Positions 20,742 through 31,439 of a DNA stretch of 64,000 bases are shown here, piece by piece. The position numbers and the translations under genes were made by a program. Positions within the stretch are counted from its first letter, which is position 1, and every line of letters starts with the position of its first letter. Under the pieces are notes generated by a model that saw nothing but the letters and a program-made list of their open reading frames with translations, searched no databases and was not told the origin of the DNA. The DNA is taken from assembly GCA_030613025.1 (NCBI GenBank), contig JAUWMT010000009.1:1-64000 (forward strand). Direction: 5' to 3'. Source of the DNA: Candidatus Cloacimonadota bacterium (lineage in GTDB: Bacteria > Cloacimonadota > Cloacimonadia > JGIOTU-2).

Positions 20742-22814
20742 TTATAATTCATATACTATTTTTGAAAGATCAGCAGTTTTCGTGAAGGTGGAATGGATCA
20801 AACGAAGGAGCGCCATGCGGTTTTCTTTAAGATCTTCATTCTCAACCATAACCATCACATTATCAAAAAATAAATCAATAAAATCCTTCAATGCAACAAG
20901 GTCGTTAAAGCAGGCATTGTAGTTTTTCTCTTTAAAATGAGCTTCATAATGAGGTATGATCTCAGCCAGTTTTTTATAGAGTTGTAATTCTTGTTTTTCC
21001 TCGAAAAGCGATTCGTTCAAAGTAACTGTCTTCTGCGAGCTTTCCAGTATATTTGATGCCCTCTTAAACCCGATGATGAATTTCTTGAAATCTTCATGCA
21101 GTTTGAATTCCTGCAGTCTTTTGGCTCGTATTATCAAATCGGGAATGTCTGTATGATCAGCTTCAAGCACTGCATTTATAACATCGTAATCGATGCCGAT
21201 ATTTTCAAGATAAGTGCGGATTCTCTGAATAAAGAAATCAACTACTTCTTCTTTCAATTCATTTTTAGTATCTTCAAAAGTTTCGATACTTTGAGCAATG
21301 AATTTATCGAGATTCAGATATAACTTTTGCTCTGCCAGTATTGCGATAATACCATTCCCTGCTCTTCGTATCCCGAGTTGATCGCTTGTGCCGGTGGGCT
21401 GCAGTCCGATAGAGAAACAGCCGACGATCGTGTCCATCTTATCAACAAGCGAAAGGACTGTTCCTGTTTTTGTTTCGGGCAGAATATCATCCTTGAATCG
21501 CGGCAGGTACTGCTCGAAAATCGCCTGTGCTACTTCTTTATTTTCCCTGTCATTCAATGCATATTGCCAGCCCATGTAGCCCTGCAATTTTGTGTATTCC
21601 TTTTCACCAAGAATGAGTGTGGTCAGGTCGGATTTGCACAGATAAACCGCTCTTTCAATATTTTCCTCATCATAAGATAATGTATCAGCACACCACTTCC
21701 CGAGAGATTTCATTCTTTCGATCTTATCATAAAGTGTGCCGAGATTTTTTATGAAAGTGATCTTCTTAAGCCCATCAACACGAGCTGCAAGTGGTGTTTT
21801 TCTATCTGTGTCAAAATAGAATTTCGCATCACTCAGGCGCGCATTGATGACACGCTCGTTGCCATAGAGTACTTTGCTTATTGTCTTCGGATTGCTGTTT
21901 CCGATGCAGATAAAGCAGGGCATGAGTTCATTGTCTTTGTTCTGAACAGAGAAGGATTTTTGAGTTTCTGAAAGAGTTGTTGTCAGCACTTTTGGGGGTA
22001 AAGACAAAAATGCAGTATCAAAGGTTCCAACAATTGGAGAAGGATATTCAACAAGATCGGTCACGGTTTCGAGCAGTTCTGGATTCTCGACAGGAGTGCC
22101 GCTGATTTGCGAAGCAGCGAGCTGAATTTCCTTTTTGATCCGTGCCTTTCTTTCATATCTGTCTGCAATGACAAAGTGTTTTATTAATATAGGAATATAT
22201 ATATTAATTAAAGATATATTAATAATATTATGTAATTTTTGGAAGCGGTTTCCGAAAGTGTATGTGTTACTGATTATTCCATTGATCTCGAACTCGAGAA
22301 GCTTATCGTTATATAAAGCAAGGATCCAGCGGAGCGGACGCGCAAAAAGAAGCGAGCCAATTCCCCAGTGCATCTTTTTTTGGAAGGGGATTTTGGGAAT
22401 GACTTCGACTGAAATTGTACTGAGAATTTCTTCGGTTGGTTTTCCTTTTATATGTTTGATGACACTGAGGTATTCACCCTTTGGAAGTTCTTTTATTATG
22501 ATATCTTTTTCTTCGAGATCTTGTTTGTTAAGGAATCCCAGCCCAACTTTGGTGAGATTGCCCTTTTCATCATAGGAAATACGTTTGGGAGGTCCGACAA
22601 TTTCTTCGGAGGAATCTGCCTGAGCAGCGGGAAGTCCAGTTACCATTATGCATAATCTGCGAGGAGTCGAATATGGTTTAATCATATTAAAAGCAAGCTG
22701 CGCTTCCTGCAAGCGGGTGGAAAAATATTCTTGTAAAAAAGTTATCGCAGGAAGGATATAAGAAGCCGGCAATTCTTCTGTTCCAATTTCATAGAGATAG
22801 GAGTTATTATTCAT
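20742..22814 (-). CDS. glyS: Glycine-tRNA ligase beta subunit
   Basis: YLYEIGTEELPASYI, EIVGPPKRISYDEKGN, KKMHWGIGSLLFARPLRWILAL, DAKFYFDTDRKTPL; start chosen at MNNNSYLYEIGTEELP rather than the upstream ORF-track Met at 22853. Confidence 0.93.
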   Translation of the reverse strand: MNNNSYLYEIGTEELPASYILPAITFLQEYFSTRLQEAQLAFNMIKPYSTPRRLCIMVTGLPAAQADSSEEIVGPPKRISYDEKGNLTKVGLGFLNKQDLEEKDIIIKELPKGEYLSVIKHIKGKPTEEILSTISVEVIPKIPFQKKMHWGIGSLLFARPLRWILALYNDKLLEFEINGIISNTYTFGNRFQKLHNIINISLINIYIPILIKHFVIADRYERKARIKKEIQLAASQISGTPVENPELLETVTDLVEYPSPIVGTFDTAFLSLPPKVLTTTLSETQKSFSVQNKDNELMPCFICIGNSNPKTISKVLYGNERVINARLSDAKFYFDTDRKTPLAARVDGLKKITFIKNLGTLYDKIERMKSLGKWCADTLSYDEENIERAVYLCKSDLTTLILGEKEYTKLQGYMGWQYALNDRENKEVAQAIFEQYLPRFKDDILPETKTGTVLSLVDKMDTIVGCFSIGLQPTGTSDQLGIRRAGNGIIAILAEQKLYLNLDKFIAQSIETFEDTKNELKEEVVDFFIQRIRTYLENIGIDYDVINAVLEADHTDIPDLIIRAKRLQEFKLHEDFKKFIIGFKRASNILESSQKTVTLNESLFEEKQELQLYKKLAEIIPHYEAHFKEKNYNACFNDLVALKDFIDLFFDNVMVMVENEDLKENRMALLRLIHSTFTKTADLSKIVYEL

Positions 22815-22883
22815 GTTGAGGGGGAAATTTCCTGATGGGGTAAAGCGTGTCAAGATTTTGGGAGTGCCAGTTTGTTTTGAAGC

Positions 22884-23324
22884 TTATTCTCTCTCCAAAA
22901 GGAAGGTTGCCGGTCCGAAATTCAGAAGGTCGATCTTCATGAGCGCACCGAATTTTCCCATTTTTGTCGGAACTCCAAGTTCATTCAAACACTTGCCAAA
23001 ATACTCATACAGTGCTTCTGCTTTTTCTGGAGGAGCGGAGTCGGAAAAGCCGGGGCGGTTCCCTTTTTTTGTGTCAGCATACAAGGTGAATTGCGAGATC
23101 AGCAGAATTTCTCCACAGATATCTTTCACGCTGAGATTCATCTTTCCTTCATCATCCTCAAATATGCGCAGGTTTATTGCCTTCTTTGCAAGAAAGTCTG
23201 CATGGGCTTCAGTATCATTGTGCCCGACTCCGAGAAAGATGAGCAGTCCCTTTCCTATTTCTGAAATAAGTTCTCCATCAACAGAGACAGAAGCACGGTT
23301 CACACGCTGAATAAGCAGCCGCAT
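22884..23324 (-). CDS. dtd: D-aminoacyl-tRNA deacylase
   Basis: MRLLIQRVNRASVSVDGE, GLLIFLGVGHNDTEA, LLISQFTLYADTKKGNRPGFSDSAPPEKAE; start moved to MRLLIQRV, which has a GGAGGT-like SD just upstream. Confidence 0.93.
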   Translation of the reverse strand: MRLLIQRVNRASVSVDGELISEIGKGLLIFLGVGHNDTEAHADFLAKKAINLRIFEDDEGKMNLSVKDICGEILLISQFTLYADTKKGNRPGFSDSAPPEKAEALYEYFGKCLNELGVPTKMGKFGALMKIDLLNFGPATFLLERE

Positions 23325-23642
23325 AGCACCTCCGGAAATTTGATGTGAGCAGACTATTTTTGAGTGATGTTTTGTCAACAATCATCAATTTCTTGACGAT
23401 AAAAATGACTTTGCGCATACAAGAACTTCCTATGAAAAAGATTAAATGTAATATATTTGGAACGAATAAAATATTGACCATGAAGGGAATGGCTCTACAT
23501 TTTGGCAATCAAAAGAGGAAGACTGCCTATATACTTTGATACTATCGAAATTTCGCTTATGGCGAGCAATCTGCCAATTAATGGATAAACACTGTAAATA
23601 ATTGAATAAATATGTTTAAGGATAGTAATAAGTTTAATAGGT

Positions 23643-26600
23643 ATGAAGATTAAATCTGTTTTCTTTATCAGCATCCTGTTTTTAGTTGCATCAGGTTATA
23701 CACTCCTGCAGCATAATGCGATACAGGCACAGACCATCATCAAAAAAGGTGAGGAGAAGGTAAGCAAGCAAACAATCGAGGTCACAGATAGCACCGGAAA
23801 AACGACTAAAGATACGCTTCTCATTGTTACTGACACCCTGTTTATTGAAAAGCCGGAACTCGGTATTGTTGATAAAATTCCTTTTGCTGATACATTAAAT
23901 CTTACTGAGGAGCACGAGAAACAAAAAGATACTACAAAAACAGTTATAGAAAAGAAAAAAATACATCCCCAAAAAGTGTCGTCTTTTCCCAGTTTGTTCC
24001 ATCATACCATTTCCATGCCTCTTATGGCAAAAGGGGACACTACAGAGGTAGTAGAATACCTCAAGAAAGAAGCATTCCCACACAAGAAAACTAATAAGTA
24101 TTTTGTGAATTTCAAGCTCTACGAACACTCGGATGAAATTGATATCAGAAAGAATAGAGTACTTGTTAAAAGTTCCTTTGGAGGAGCCCGTATCCATGCA
24201 CCTTTTGCATTGGGCTTGGAAAACTATGTGAACGTTCGTTTCCGTGAGCAGCTTTATGAATATTTATACGAAGACATCGAAGAAGCAGAACGACTTCGTG
24301 TTCAGGATAAGCAGGCGCAGGGAATTATTCCCGATATTGAATTTCCCAAGATAAAAATGCCAAAAGCAATGAGGCGTTTCTTTGGTGATAATATTGGCCG
24401 GCTCAAAGTGACCGGTTCTCAAAGGATTACTATTGGCGGCTCATCAACAAAAAACAAACCTGAAAGAGTAACCGAAAGTTCAAATAAGGGGTTTTTTCCA
24501 GACCTTAAAATGGAGCAAAAGCTGAATCTTGGAATTAGTGGTACTATCGGTAAAAAAATTAAAGTCGATGTAAAACAAACTTCTGATGCATCTATCTTTG
24601 AGAAAAATAAGATCAGCATCAAGTATGTGGGTGATGAAGATGATCCCATCAAACTAATAGAGGCAGGTGATACGCGGCTCTCACTTTCTGGCTCACAATT
24701 TATAAGCTATTCTGCTTCTTCGGAAGACCTGTTTGGCATCAAAGGGGAATTTGAATTCGGGAAGCTTAAACTCACTACCATTGTCAGCCAGCAGGAAGGA
24801 AAACAAGCATCTGCATCTGCCACAGGTAGTGCAGTTGAGCATGAAACAGATTATATGGACAAATATTTTGTTCGAAATAAATATTTCTTGTTCAACGAAC
24901 CTGACAGCTTGTTTGTAGGTCATGACAATCTGCCTGTAAATCCTGACACGCTGCCCATGACTGAATGGGCATATGTCGATAGTATAATGCCAAAAGATGG
25001 CTCAGTGAGAATCTTCATCGATGACGGACGTACTGATCAGACGAATATAACGGGTTATGATTTTGATCATAATGAATATAAGTTTTATGAACTTAATGAT
25101 CCAATAAATGACTTTTTGATAGACTATCTGAACTCTCCATATATGATCCAATTCGGAGTGGGGATTTCAGATAATTATGCAATTGGTGTCATCTATGAAG
25201 AAAAATCCGGAAAGAAGTGGGGAAGTTATGTTGATGGGGTTCCAATCGTTAAAATGATCAAGAAGAACTACAATGTTCCAAATGAGGATCTGCCTGAAGC
25301 ATTGTGGGGTTATCAGATCAAGAACATTTATAGTCTTGGGGGTAAGAATATCGATTCCCAGGGGTTTGAAGTAAAGATCTTTTACTATCCCCCGGGAGCT
25401 GGAGGCGAAGCGGAATACAGAATTATTGATTCCAACAATGTGCAACATAAATTTATTAATATCCTCGATCTTGATACAAATAAAGACGGCATTGTAAACG
25501 GAAACGATGAAACAATTGATCTGGAGACCGGAACTGCTCAATTTCGTATGTGGGAGCCATTCCAGCCATACTGGTTCTCGGAATACAGCGATCTCGGTAA
25601 TCCTATAGTTTATAATGAACGCAATCCGAATATAGATGATTATAATCCCTTTTACCTTAGCGTGAAATCAAATACAGTCGGCAGCAAGATCAATCTGGGA
25701 CACATCAATATTATTGAAGGAAGTGAAAAAGTCTATGTTGACGGCGTGCTGATGAAAAAGGGAACGGATTATGATATTGATTATTTTAGCGGCACAGTAC
25801 GGCTCAAAGGCGATGCAGCCAGCGATCCCAATGCTAAGGTGAAAGTGGATTTTGAGTACGAACCATTCTTCAGTATGGACAAGAAGAGCATGTTCGGTTT
25901 TCGGGCAGATTATGAATTCAATAATAATGCAAAGATCGGTGCAACCTTTATGTATGAAGGAGGTTCTTCAGACAATAAGCATGTAAGGGTAGGAGCCGAG
26001 CCAACTAAGATATTCATTGGTGATATTGATGGATCTGTTAGAGCGGAATTGCCCTTTGTAACAAATCTCGTTAATATGATACCACTGGTGAAAACAAATA
26101 AGACATCAAGCGTTTCGCTTTCCGGGGAAGTTGCAATGAACATTCCTGATCCTAATGCAACTGATAACAGCGAGGCATACATCGATGATATGGAAGCGAT
26201 CAATGAGATATTTTCTATTGGCATTAGTCGTTCCGAATATGATTTTGCCAGTTATCCTATCGGGTATGATTCTCTCATGGCTGACTCGTTGGTATCCAGA
26301 GGTGACCTGAGTTGGTATAATCCACATAATATATTCCAGAAAAAAGATATCTATCCGGATCTTCCAACCGATGAAGGAAAAGAGTATGTCTCTGTTCTGG
26401 AATGCAAACTGGAACCCATATCCCAGCTTCCTAACTGGGCTGGTATCATGAAAAGTTTTGGCAGAACCGCTGAGGATTTAAAGAAAAAACGATATCTCGA
26501 ACTGACCTTGAAAGCAGGAGATGCAAACCTTGGCGATACCCTCTTTATCAACCTTGGCACCATAAGCGAGGATTATTATCCGATCACTCAACCGAATGAC

Positions 26601-29600
26601 AGTCTGAACTATGAGGATCGCAACCAAGATGGTGTGCTCGATGTGGGCGAAGATGTAGGGCTCGATAATGTACCGGGCACTGATCCGGTACCTCCCAAAA
26701 ATCATGATGAGGATGACACTCCCGAAGTCGACGATGGAAATGATGATTATAATTATTCAGCCGGTTCATCGAATTACAGTGGAATAAACGGTGCGGAGGT
26801 CAATGGACAGCTGGATACAGAGGACCTGAATAAAAACTTTGTTCTCGACACAAAAAATAACTATTTTCAATATGCTATAGATCTTACGAATGTAGATCCG
26901 GAAATCCTCATTTCAGAGTATAATGATTGGAAATTTATCCGTATTCCCCTACAGGATTCACTCTACTTCAAACCTCTCGGTGAAGGAAACGTTGCGTGGA
27001 ATTATATTCAAAGTGCTCGTTTGTGGATGAAGACAGAAACATCGGACGATCTGGTTATTGATATCGAGACATTCGAACTGGTTGGCAACAAATGGACTGC
27101 TTCTGCCATAATGGATACCACGCTGCACAAACCTGCAGATCTGCAGCCCGATGAAGCATTCGAGGTGGCAACAGAAAATAATTCTAATAATCTCGATTAT
27201 ACTCCACCTCCCGGTTCATTGACTGGTGACGATGATAAAGAAAAAGAGATCGAGCAATCCCTTGTACTGAAAATTCAAAATCTTGAACCGAACAGATATA
27301 TCTATGCGAAGGAGAATTTTTCAGAAAAATTAGACCTTCTCAATTACAGCAAAGTAATGTTATGGGTTTATGCTCAGCATGCCACAGGACCTCCGCCAAA
27401 TGCATCGGGTACCGAAACAATTATTTTCCGTCTTGGTGCAGATACATCAAACTACTACGAATATCGCCAGTCCGTGCAGGTGTATGATGATATCGACTCA
27501 AAAATGACCGAAAGCCGCTGGCAGGATATCACGATCGATTTTACGGAATTTACCAATATGAAAAAGAGTGATGTTCCTGATACAACTGCTCGTTTGAGAA
27601 TAGTAGGTAATCCTTCTCTTGGTTATATCAAGCAGATAGCAGTCGGACTTATTCGTCCTGATACTTTGGAGACTGCATTCAGTGGTCGCATTTTCTTTGA
27701 TGATATTCGTGTGGGTGATCCATACAGTGAGATGGGTATGGCAGCCAGATTAACACTCGATGCAAAAATTGCGGACTTTGCTGATGTACGGATAAATTTC
27801 GAAAGAAAGACTCCGAATTTCTATTCTCTCGGTGCAAATGCCGGCAGCGGTTCGGACAGTTATTCCTATGCCCTGAGAAATAATCTTTACCTCCATAAAT
27901 TTATGCCGGATGAATGGGGCTTTGATATCCCACTGAAATTCGATTATACTTTTAGTGAAAGCAAGCCGCGCTTTCAGCCGAGTTCAGACGTAAAACTCAC
28001 CACACCGGAAGAAAAGAATAAGTATAAAACTCTTAACGAAACAAAATCAGCATCGATTTCACTGCGAAAAAACAAAAAATCAACCAACTTCTTCGCAAAG
28101 CTTTTTCTCGATAATACCTTTGTCAAAGCAACGGTTCAGCACAGCAAATCTCTTTCTCCTACAAAACGGGATACCACTTACAAATATACCGGAACGTTGA
28201 ATTATACCTTGAATTTCGCAAAAAATACTCATGATATCAAAATTTTTGAAAAATTCAAAGTGTACTTCCTCCCGCAGAAAATCACCATCAATTCTGATTA
28301 TAATTATACAAGATACAATTCTTGGACCAAGCAGAGCCAGGATACGTTATTCATAAAAGATGATAAGGTGCCGCAACACACCTTGAATCCAAGACTTAGT
28401 GTGGATTATGAGCTGTTTACAGATTTTGATACTGATTATACGCTGAATATGACACGTGATCTTGGAAAGAAAAATAAGGTTGGAAAACTGAATATCGGTG
28501 TGGAGACTTCCAGAAACCAGGACATAACCCTTAAATATGTACCTCAGTATTTGAAATTTTTTAGTTTCAACACACAATATAAAACGGGATATAAACAAAA
28601 CCGCAGAGAAAATCTTAAAAATGACTCATTGAGTATTCAATATGAAGTTGAAAATGAACGTAGAACTTCCGCAAGCATAACACTGAAGTTTAATAAATGG
28701 GGTGAATATATTATGAGACTCATCGAGATCGAGGAAGTTGTCAAAGAAGATAAGGGGGAAGACAAGGAGGAAGAGATAATAGAGGAGGAGATAGAAGAGA
28801 TCGATGAGAATGAATTGGAAGACATGGAAAAGGATAGGGAATTAGAAGAGCAGGAGATCGAAGAGAAAAAAGAAGAGCTGAAAAATGAGGAGATTGAAGT
28901 AGTAGTTGATTCTGTGGATATCAAGGTGGAAACACCGGAGGGTGAGGAAGAAATCATTGTTGAAGAAGAGGAAGCTCCTTCCTTAGGATTGAAGAGGATC
29001 GCAATGTACGCCACAAAAGTGGTTGGCTTCTGCGTCAATAAGATTGGCTCTGTGGATCTCAGTTATTCAGGAACTTATAAAACAAAATACTATGTTCCGC
29101 CGGATTCTTTACCAGATTTTTATTATCAGCTTGGATTACGTGATCTTACATTTGGACAGATACAATCAACAGGTCAGGTCGATGCATTCTCTGCCAATAC
29201 GCGTACCAGATTTGAGCTGACGAAGTTCTTAAGCGCAGAAGTTAATGCAAAATACGCTATTGATCTGAATCAAAATTCCGGTAACAAGACAAAATCAGAA
29301 TCAGTAACTCTGCCGGGAATCGTTCTGGGCTTCAATGGACTCGATGATTTCCTGAAAGTAAAATTCATGAAGAAAAGCAATCTCTCGACGAGTTTTTCCC
29401 GCATGATATCTAATACAGGGTCAGGATTTTGGGATACTCCTGATCGCAAGACCGAAAAATTCCAGTTTAGCCCTCTCATCTCATTTAATACAAAACTGTT
29501 CAATAAGGTAAATGCTAATCTTGGGTTCAATTATAATTTCAGCAACCAGACAAGTTATAGTGGAAATGATCAGAAATTAAGAACTGACGAAGCAGGTTTT

Positions 29601-29924
29601 AGCACCACTTTCCGCTACACATTCCAGTCTGCAAAAGGTGTGAAAATACCTCTGCTTGGACGTCTAAAAATGACGAATAAAACCGATATTGACCTTGATA
29701 TAAGTTATACTTCTAATAGTTCCAAAATATTTAATACCGTAACCAACGAGTGGGATTATTCCAATAATAAAAATACATTTAAGGTTGAGCCCAGAGTGGC
29801 TTACAACTTCAGCAGAGACATTAATGCAGGACTCACAGCCCGTTACGAAGCCCAGAAAGATGTGAAAGCAGGAACTTCTACCACGACTACAGCTATTAAT
29901 ATCTGGGTCGAATTCAAATTCTAA
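23643..29924 (+). CDS. sprA: Cell surface protein SprA (T9SS outer membrane translocon component)
   Basis: 2093 aa; conserved SprA blocks such as ITIGGSSTKNKPERVTESSNKGFFPDLKMEQKLNLGISGTIGKKIKVDVKQTSD, MQFGVGISDNYAIGVIYE, KVYVDGVLMKKGTDYDIDYFSGTVRLKG, AYIDDMEAINEIFSIGISRSEYDFASYP. Confidence 0.9.
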   Translation: MKIKSVFFISILFLVASGYTLLQHNAIQAQTIIKKGEEKVSKQTIEVTDSTGKTTKDTLLIVTDTLFIEKPELGIVDKIPFADTLNLTEEHEKQKDTTKTVIEKKKIHPQKVSSFPSLFHHTISMPLMAKGDTTEVVEYLKKEAFPHKKTNKYFVNFKLYEHSDEIDIRKNRVLVKSSFGGARIHAPFALGLENYVNVRFREQLYEYLYEDIEEAERLRVQDKQAQGIIPDIEFPKIKMPKAMRRFFGDNIGRLKVTGSQRITIGGSSTKNKPERVTESSNKGFFPDLKMEQKLNLGISGTIGKKIKVDVKQTSDASIFEKNKISIKYVGDEDDPIKLIEAGDTRLSLSGSQFISYSASSEDLFGIKGEFEFGKLKLTTIVSQQEGKQASASATGSAVEHETDYMDKYFVRNKYFLFNEPDSLFVGHDNLPVNPDTLPMTEWAYVDSIMPKDGSVRIFIDDGRTDQTNITGYDFDHNEYKFYELNDPINDFLIDYLNSPYMIQFGVGISDNYAIGVIYEEKSGKKWGSYVDGVPIVKMIKKNYNVPNEDLPEALWGYQIKNIYSLGGKNIDSQGFEVKIFYYPPGAGGEAEYRIIDSNNVQHKFINILDLDTNKDGIVNGNDETIDLETGTAQFRMWEPFQPYWFSEYSDLGNPIVYNERNPNIDDYNPFYLSVKSNTVGSKINLGHINIIEGSEKVYVDGVLMKKGTDYDIDYFSGTVRLKGDAASDPNAKVKVDFEYEPFFSMDKKSMFGFRADYEFNNNAKIGATFMYEGGSSDNKHVRVGAEPTKIFIGDIDGSVRAELPFVTNLVNMIPLVKTNKTSSVSLSGEVAMNIPDPNATDNSEAYIDDMEAINEIFSIGISRSEYDFASYPIGYDSLMADSLVSRGDLSWYNPHNIFQKKDIYPDLPTDEGKEYVSVLECKLEPISQLPNWAGIMKSFGRTAEDLKKKRYLELTLKAGDANLGDTLFINLGTISEDYYPITQPNDSLNYEDRNQDGVLDVGEDVGLDNVPGTDPVPPKNHDEDDTPEVDDGNDDYNYSAGSSNYSGINGAEVNGQLDTEDLNKNFVLDTKNNYFQYAIDLTNVDPEILISEYNDWKFIRIPLQDSLYFKPLGEGNVAWNYIQSARLWMKTETSDDLVIDIETFELVGNKWTASAIMDTTLHKPADLQPDEAFEVATENNSNNLDYTPPPGSLTGDDDKEKEIEQSLVLKIQNLEPNRYIYAKENFSEKLDLLNYSKVMLWVYAQHATGPPPNASGTETIIFRLGADTSNYYEYRQSVQVYDDIDSKMTESRWQDITIDFTEFTNMKKSDVPDTTARLRIVGNPSLGYIKQIAVGLIRPDTLETAFSGRIFFDDIRVGDPYSEMGMAARLTLDAKIADFADVRINFERKTPNFYSLGANAGSGSDSYSYALRNNLYLHKFMPDEWGFDIPLKFDYTFSESKPRFQPSSDVKLTTPEEKNKYKTLNETKSASISLRKNKKSTNFFAKLFLDNTFVKATVQHSKSLSPTKRDTTYKYTGTLNYTLNFAKNTHDIKIFEKFKVYFLPQKITINSDYNYTRYNSWTKQSQDTLFIKDDKVPQHTLNPRLSVDYELFTDFDTDYTLNMTRDLGKKNKVGKLNIGVETSRNQDITLKYVPQYLKFFSFNTQYKTGYKQNRRENLKNDSLSIQYEVENERRTSASITLKFNKWGEYIMRLIEIEEVVKEDKGEDKEEEIIEEEIEEIDENELEDMEKDRELEEQEIEEKKEELKNEEIEVVVDSVDIKVETPEGEEEIIVEEEEAPSLGLKRIAMYATKVVGFCVNKIGSVDLSYSGTYKTKYYVPPDSLPDFYYQLGLRDLTFGQIQSTGQVDAFSANTRTRFELTKFLSAEVNAKYAIDLNQNSGNKTKSESVTLPGIVLGFNGLDDFLKVKFMKKSNLSTSFSRMISNTGSGFWDTPDRKTEKFQFSPLISFNTKLFNKVNANLGFNYNFSNQTSYSGNDQKLRTDEAGFSTTFRYTFQSAKGVKIPLLGRLKMTNKTDIDLDISYTSNSSKIFNTVTNEWDYSNNKNTFKVEPRVAYNFSRDINAGLTARYEAQKDVKAGTSTTTTAINIWVEFKF

Positions 29925-29925
29925 A

Positions 29926-30597
29926 ATGAGGGAAAAAGACTACTCCCGTCTTATCGCAGTGGGCGATATTCATGGGCAGTTCGATATGCTGAAGGAATTG
30001 ATGAGGAAGATCGATCCTTCGGATAGAGATTTTTTTGTCTTTATCGGAGATTATATCGATAGGGGAAAAAAAAGCCGTGAAGTCGTTGATTATCTGATAA
30101 ATTTCAAAAAGGAATATAAATCCGTTTTTCTTCGGGGAAATCACGAGGATATGCTTTTAGATCTTCTGGGATTGGATGAGGAAGCAATTTACGGCTTGTA
30201 TTATGAGCGCAATGGAGGAAAATTCACTACGCTATCCTATGGGGATGCCGGTTCGACAGTCGCTGATTTGGGACATCTTATGCCACAAGAGCATTTGGAA
30301 TTTATTAAGGACACGAAGATATTTTTTGAAACAGATCATTATTATTTTGCCCATGGCGGAGTGATGCCTGGAGTTCCATTTGATGAGCAGAAACGGGAAG
30401 TGCTTATATGGATACGGCATCAATTTATTAATTATCCAACCGGTTTGGGTAAGATCGTTGTTTTCGGACATAGCCCACAGCGCAGAGTGCTTATTACGGA
30501 TGATAAGATTGGTATAGATACGGGAGCGGGATATTTAAAGAAATTGAGTGCGATCGATCTATTTACAAGAGAAATTTTTCAGGTGAGTTATCGGTAG
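29926..30597 (+). CDS. PPP-family metallophosphoesterase (serine/threonine phosphatase-like)
   Basis: VGDIHGQFDML, FIGDYIDRGKKS, FLRGNHEDML, FAHGGVMPG, VFGHSP signature blocks. Confidence 0.93.
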   Translation: MREKDYSRLIAVGDIHGQFDMLKELMRKIDPSDRDFFVFIGDYIDRGKKSREVVDYLINFKKEYKSVFLRGNHEDMLLDLLGLDEEAIYGLYYERNGGKFTTLSYGDAGSTVADLGHLMPQEHLEFIKDTKIFFETDHYYFAHGGVMPGVPFDEQKREVLIWIRHQFINYPTGLGKIVVFGHSPQRRVLITDDKIGIDTGAGYLKKLSAIDLFTREIFQVSYR

Positions 30598-30710
30598 GGT
30601 CGATTCCCCGAATCGAACGGTTCGATATAATGTCTTTGTTGGGACATGTCTGTGAAAGCGTTGTAGGCAGTCCTATTAGTAGCTACTTTCTCACTTCAAC
30701 AGTAAAATTT

Positions 30711-31439
30711 CTAAAATGGAGTTGTTAAAGAAATTACTAAAAGACCAAGAAATAAGAAAAGTACTAAAAAATCTATTAATGAAAATTTTAGTTTTTTATA
30801 AGTAATGTTTCCATCTGGATTGTAACCACGAGAAAGTAATGTGTCAGAAAATCTAATAGAAGTTTCCAGAGATGAATATACAATTGGCACAAAAATTGAG
30901 ATTAGAAAAGTAGTAATACGTGAAAAGCTTATTGGAAATATCCTTATTGATAATCCTCTACAGCGTTGTGCAATAATTATGTTTTCAATCTTTTTTTTTG
31001 TTATTGGAATCATTCGGTATGCAACCATTAGAACTATTCCGAATTTATGAGGAACTCCTACATTAATTAATGCTTGAGGTATTTCCTTTGGAGTAACAAT
31101 AATACTAAAAAATAAACCTGTTGAAATTACAGACATAATTCGTAAAGCTACTATTAATGATGTCGTAAATCTTTCAGAAAAAGTTCCATGACCAAAAGAT
31201 GTAATAATAATAATTGTTATGCTGCCTGCTATTAATATATAAATTTTAACCATTTTTAGAAATTTAAAACTTTGTTTACTAAGAAAAATCGCAACTAAAA
31301 AAAATATTAAAAAAATAAATAGATATTTAATTGGTGAGATAAGACAAAGAATTGGAGCAACAATTAGAAAAGCTATAAACTTTGTAAAAAAATTAGTAGA
31401 ATCAAAAAAAGTTGATTTATAATCCCTAAGATTATTCAT
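30711..31439 (-). CDS. ECF-type transporter transmembrane protein EcfT
   Basis: Multiple TM segments; two coupling-type motifs IIAQRCRGLSI and DTLLSRGYNPDG typical of CbiQ/EcfT; adjacent to ECF ATPases. Confidence 0.85.
   Translation of the reverse strand: MNNLRDYKSTFFDSTNFFTKFIAFLIVAPILCLISPIKYLFIFLIFFLVAIFLSKQSFKFLKMVKIYILIAGSITIIIITSFGHGTFSERFTTSLIVALRIMSVISTGLFFSIIVTPKEIPQALINVGVPHKFGIVLMVAYRMIPITKKKIENIIIAQRCRGLSIRIFPISFSRITTFLISIFVPIVYSSLETSIRFSDTLLSRGYNPDGNITYKKLKFSLIDFLVLFLFLGLLVISLTTPF

Noticed and set aside
22190-22240. Possible AT-rich insertion in glyS
   Set aside because: Reading frame is intact and the region length matches what is expected for GlyS, so divergence is more likely than insertion.
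22813-23310. Plus-strand 165-aa ORF
   Set aside because: Antisense to dtd, which has clear family motifs.
28637-29038. Minus-strand 133-aa serine-rich ORF
   Set aside because: Mirror image of the Glu-rich codons in SprA (GAA/GAG read antisense as TTC/CTC/TCT); artefact of composition.
30600-30624. Possible tRNA T-arm (TTCGAT-like sequence)
   Set aside because: No acceptor, D-arm or anticodon stem could be built around it.
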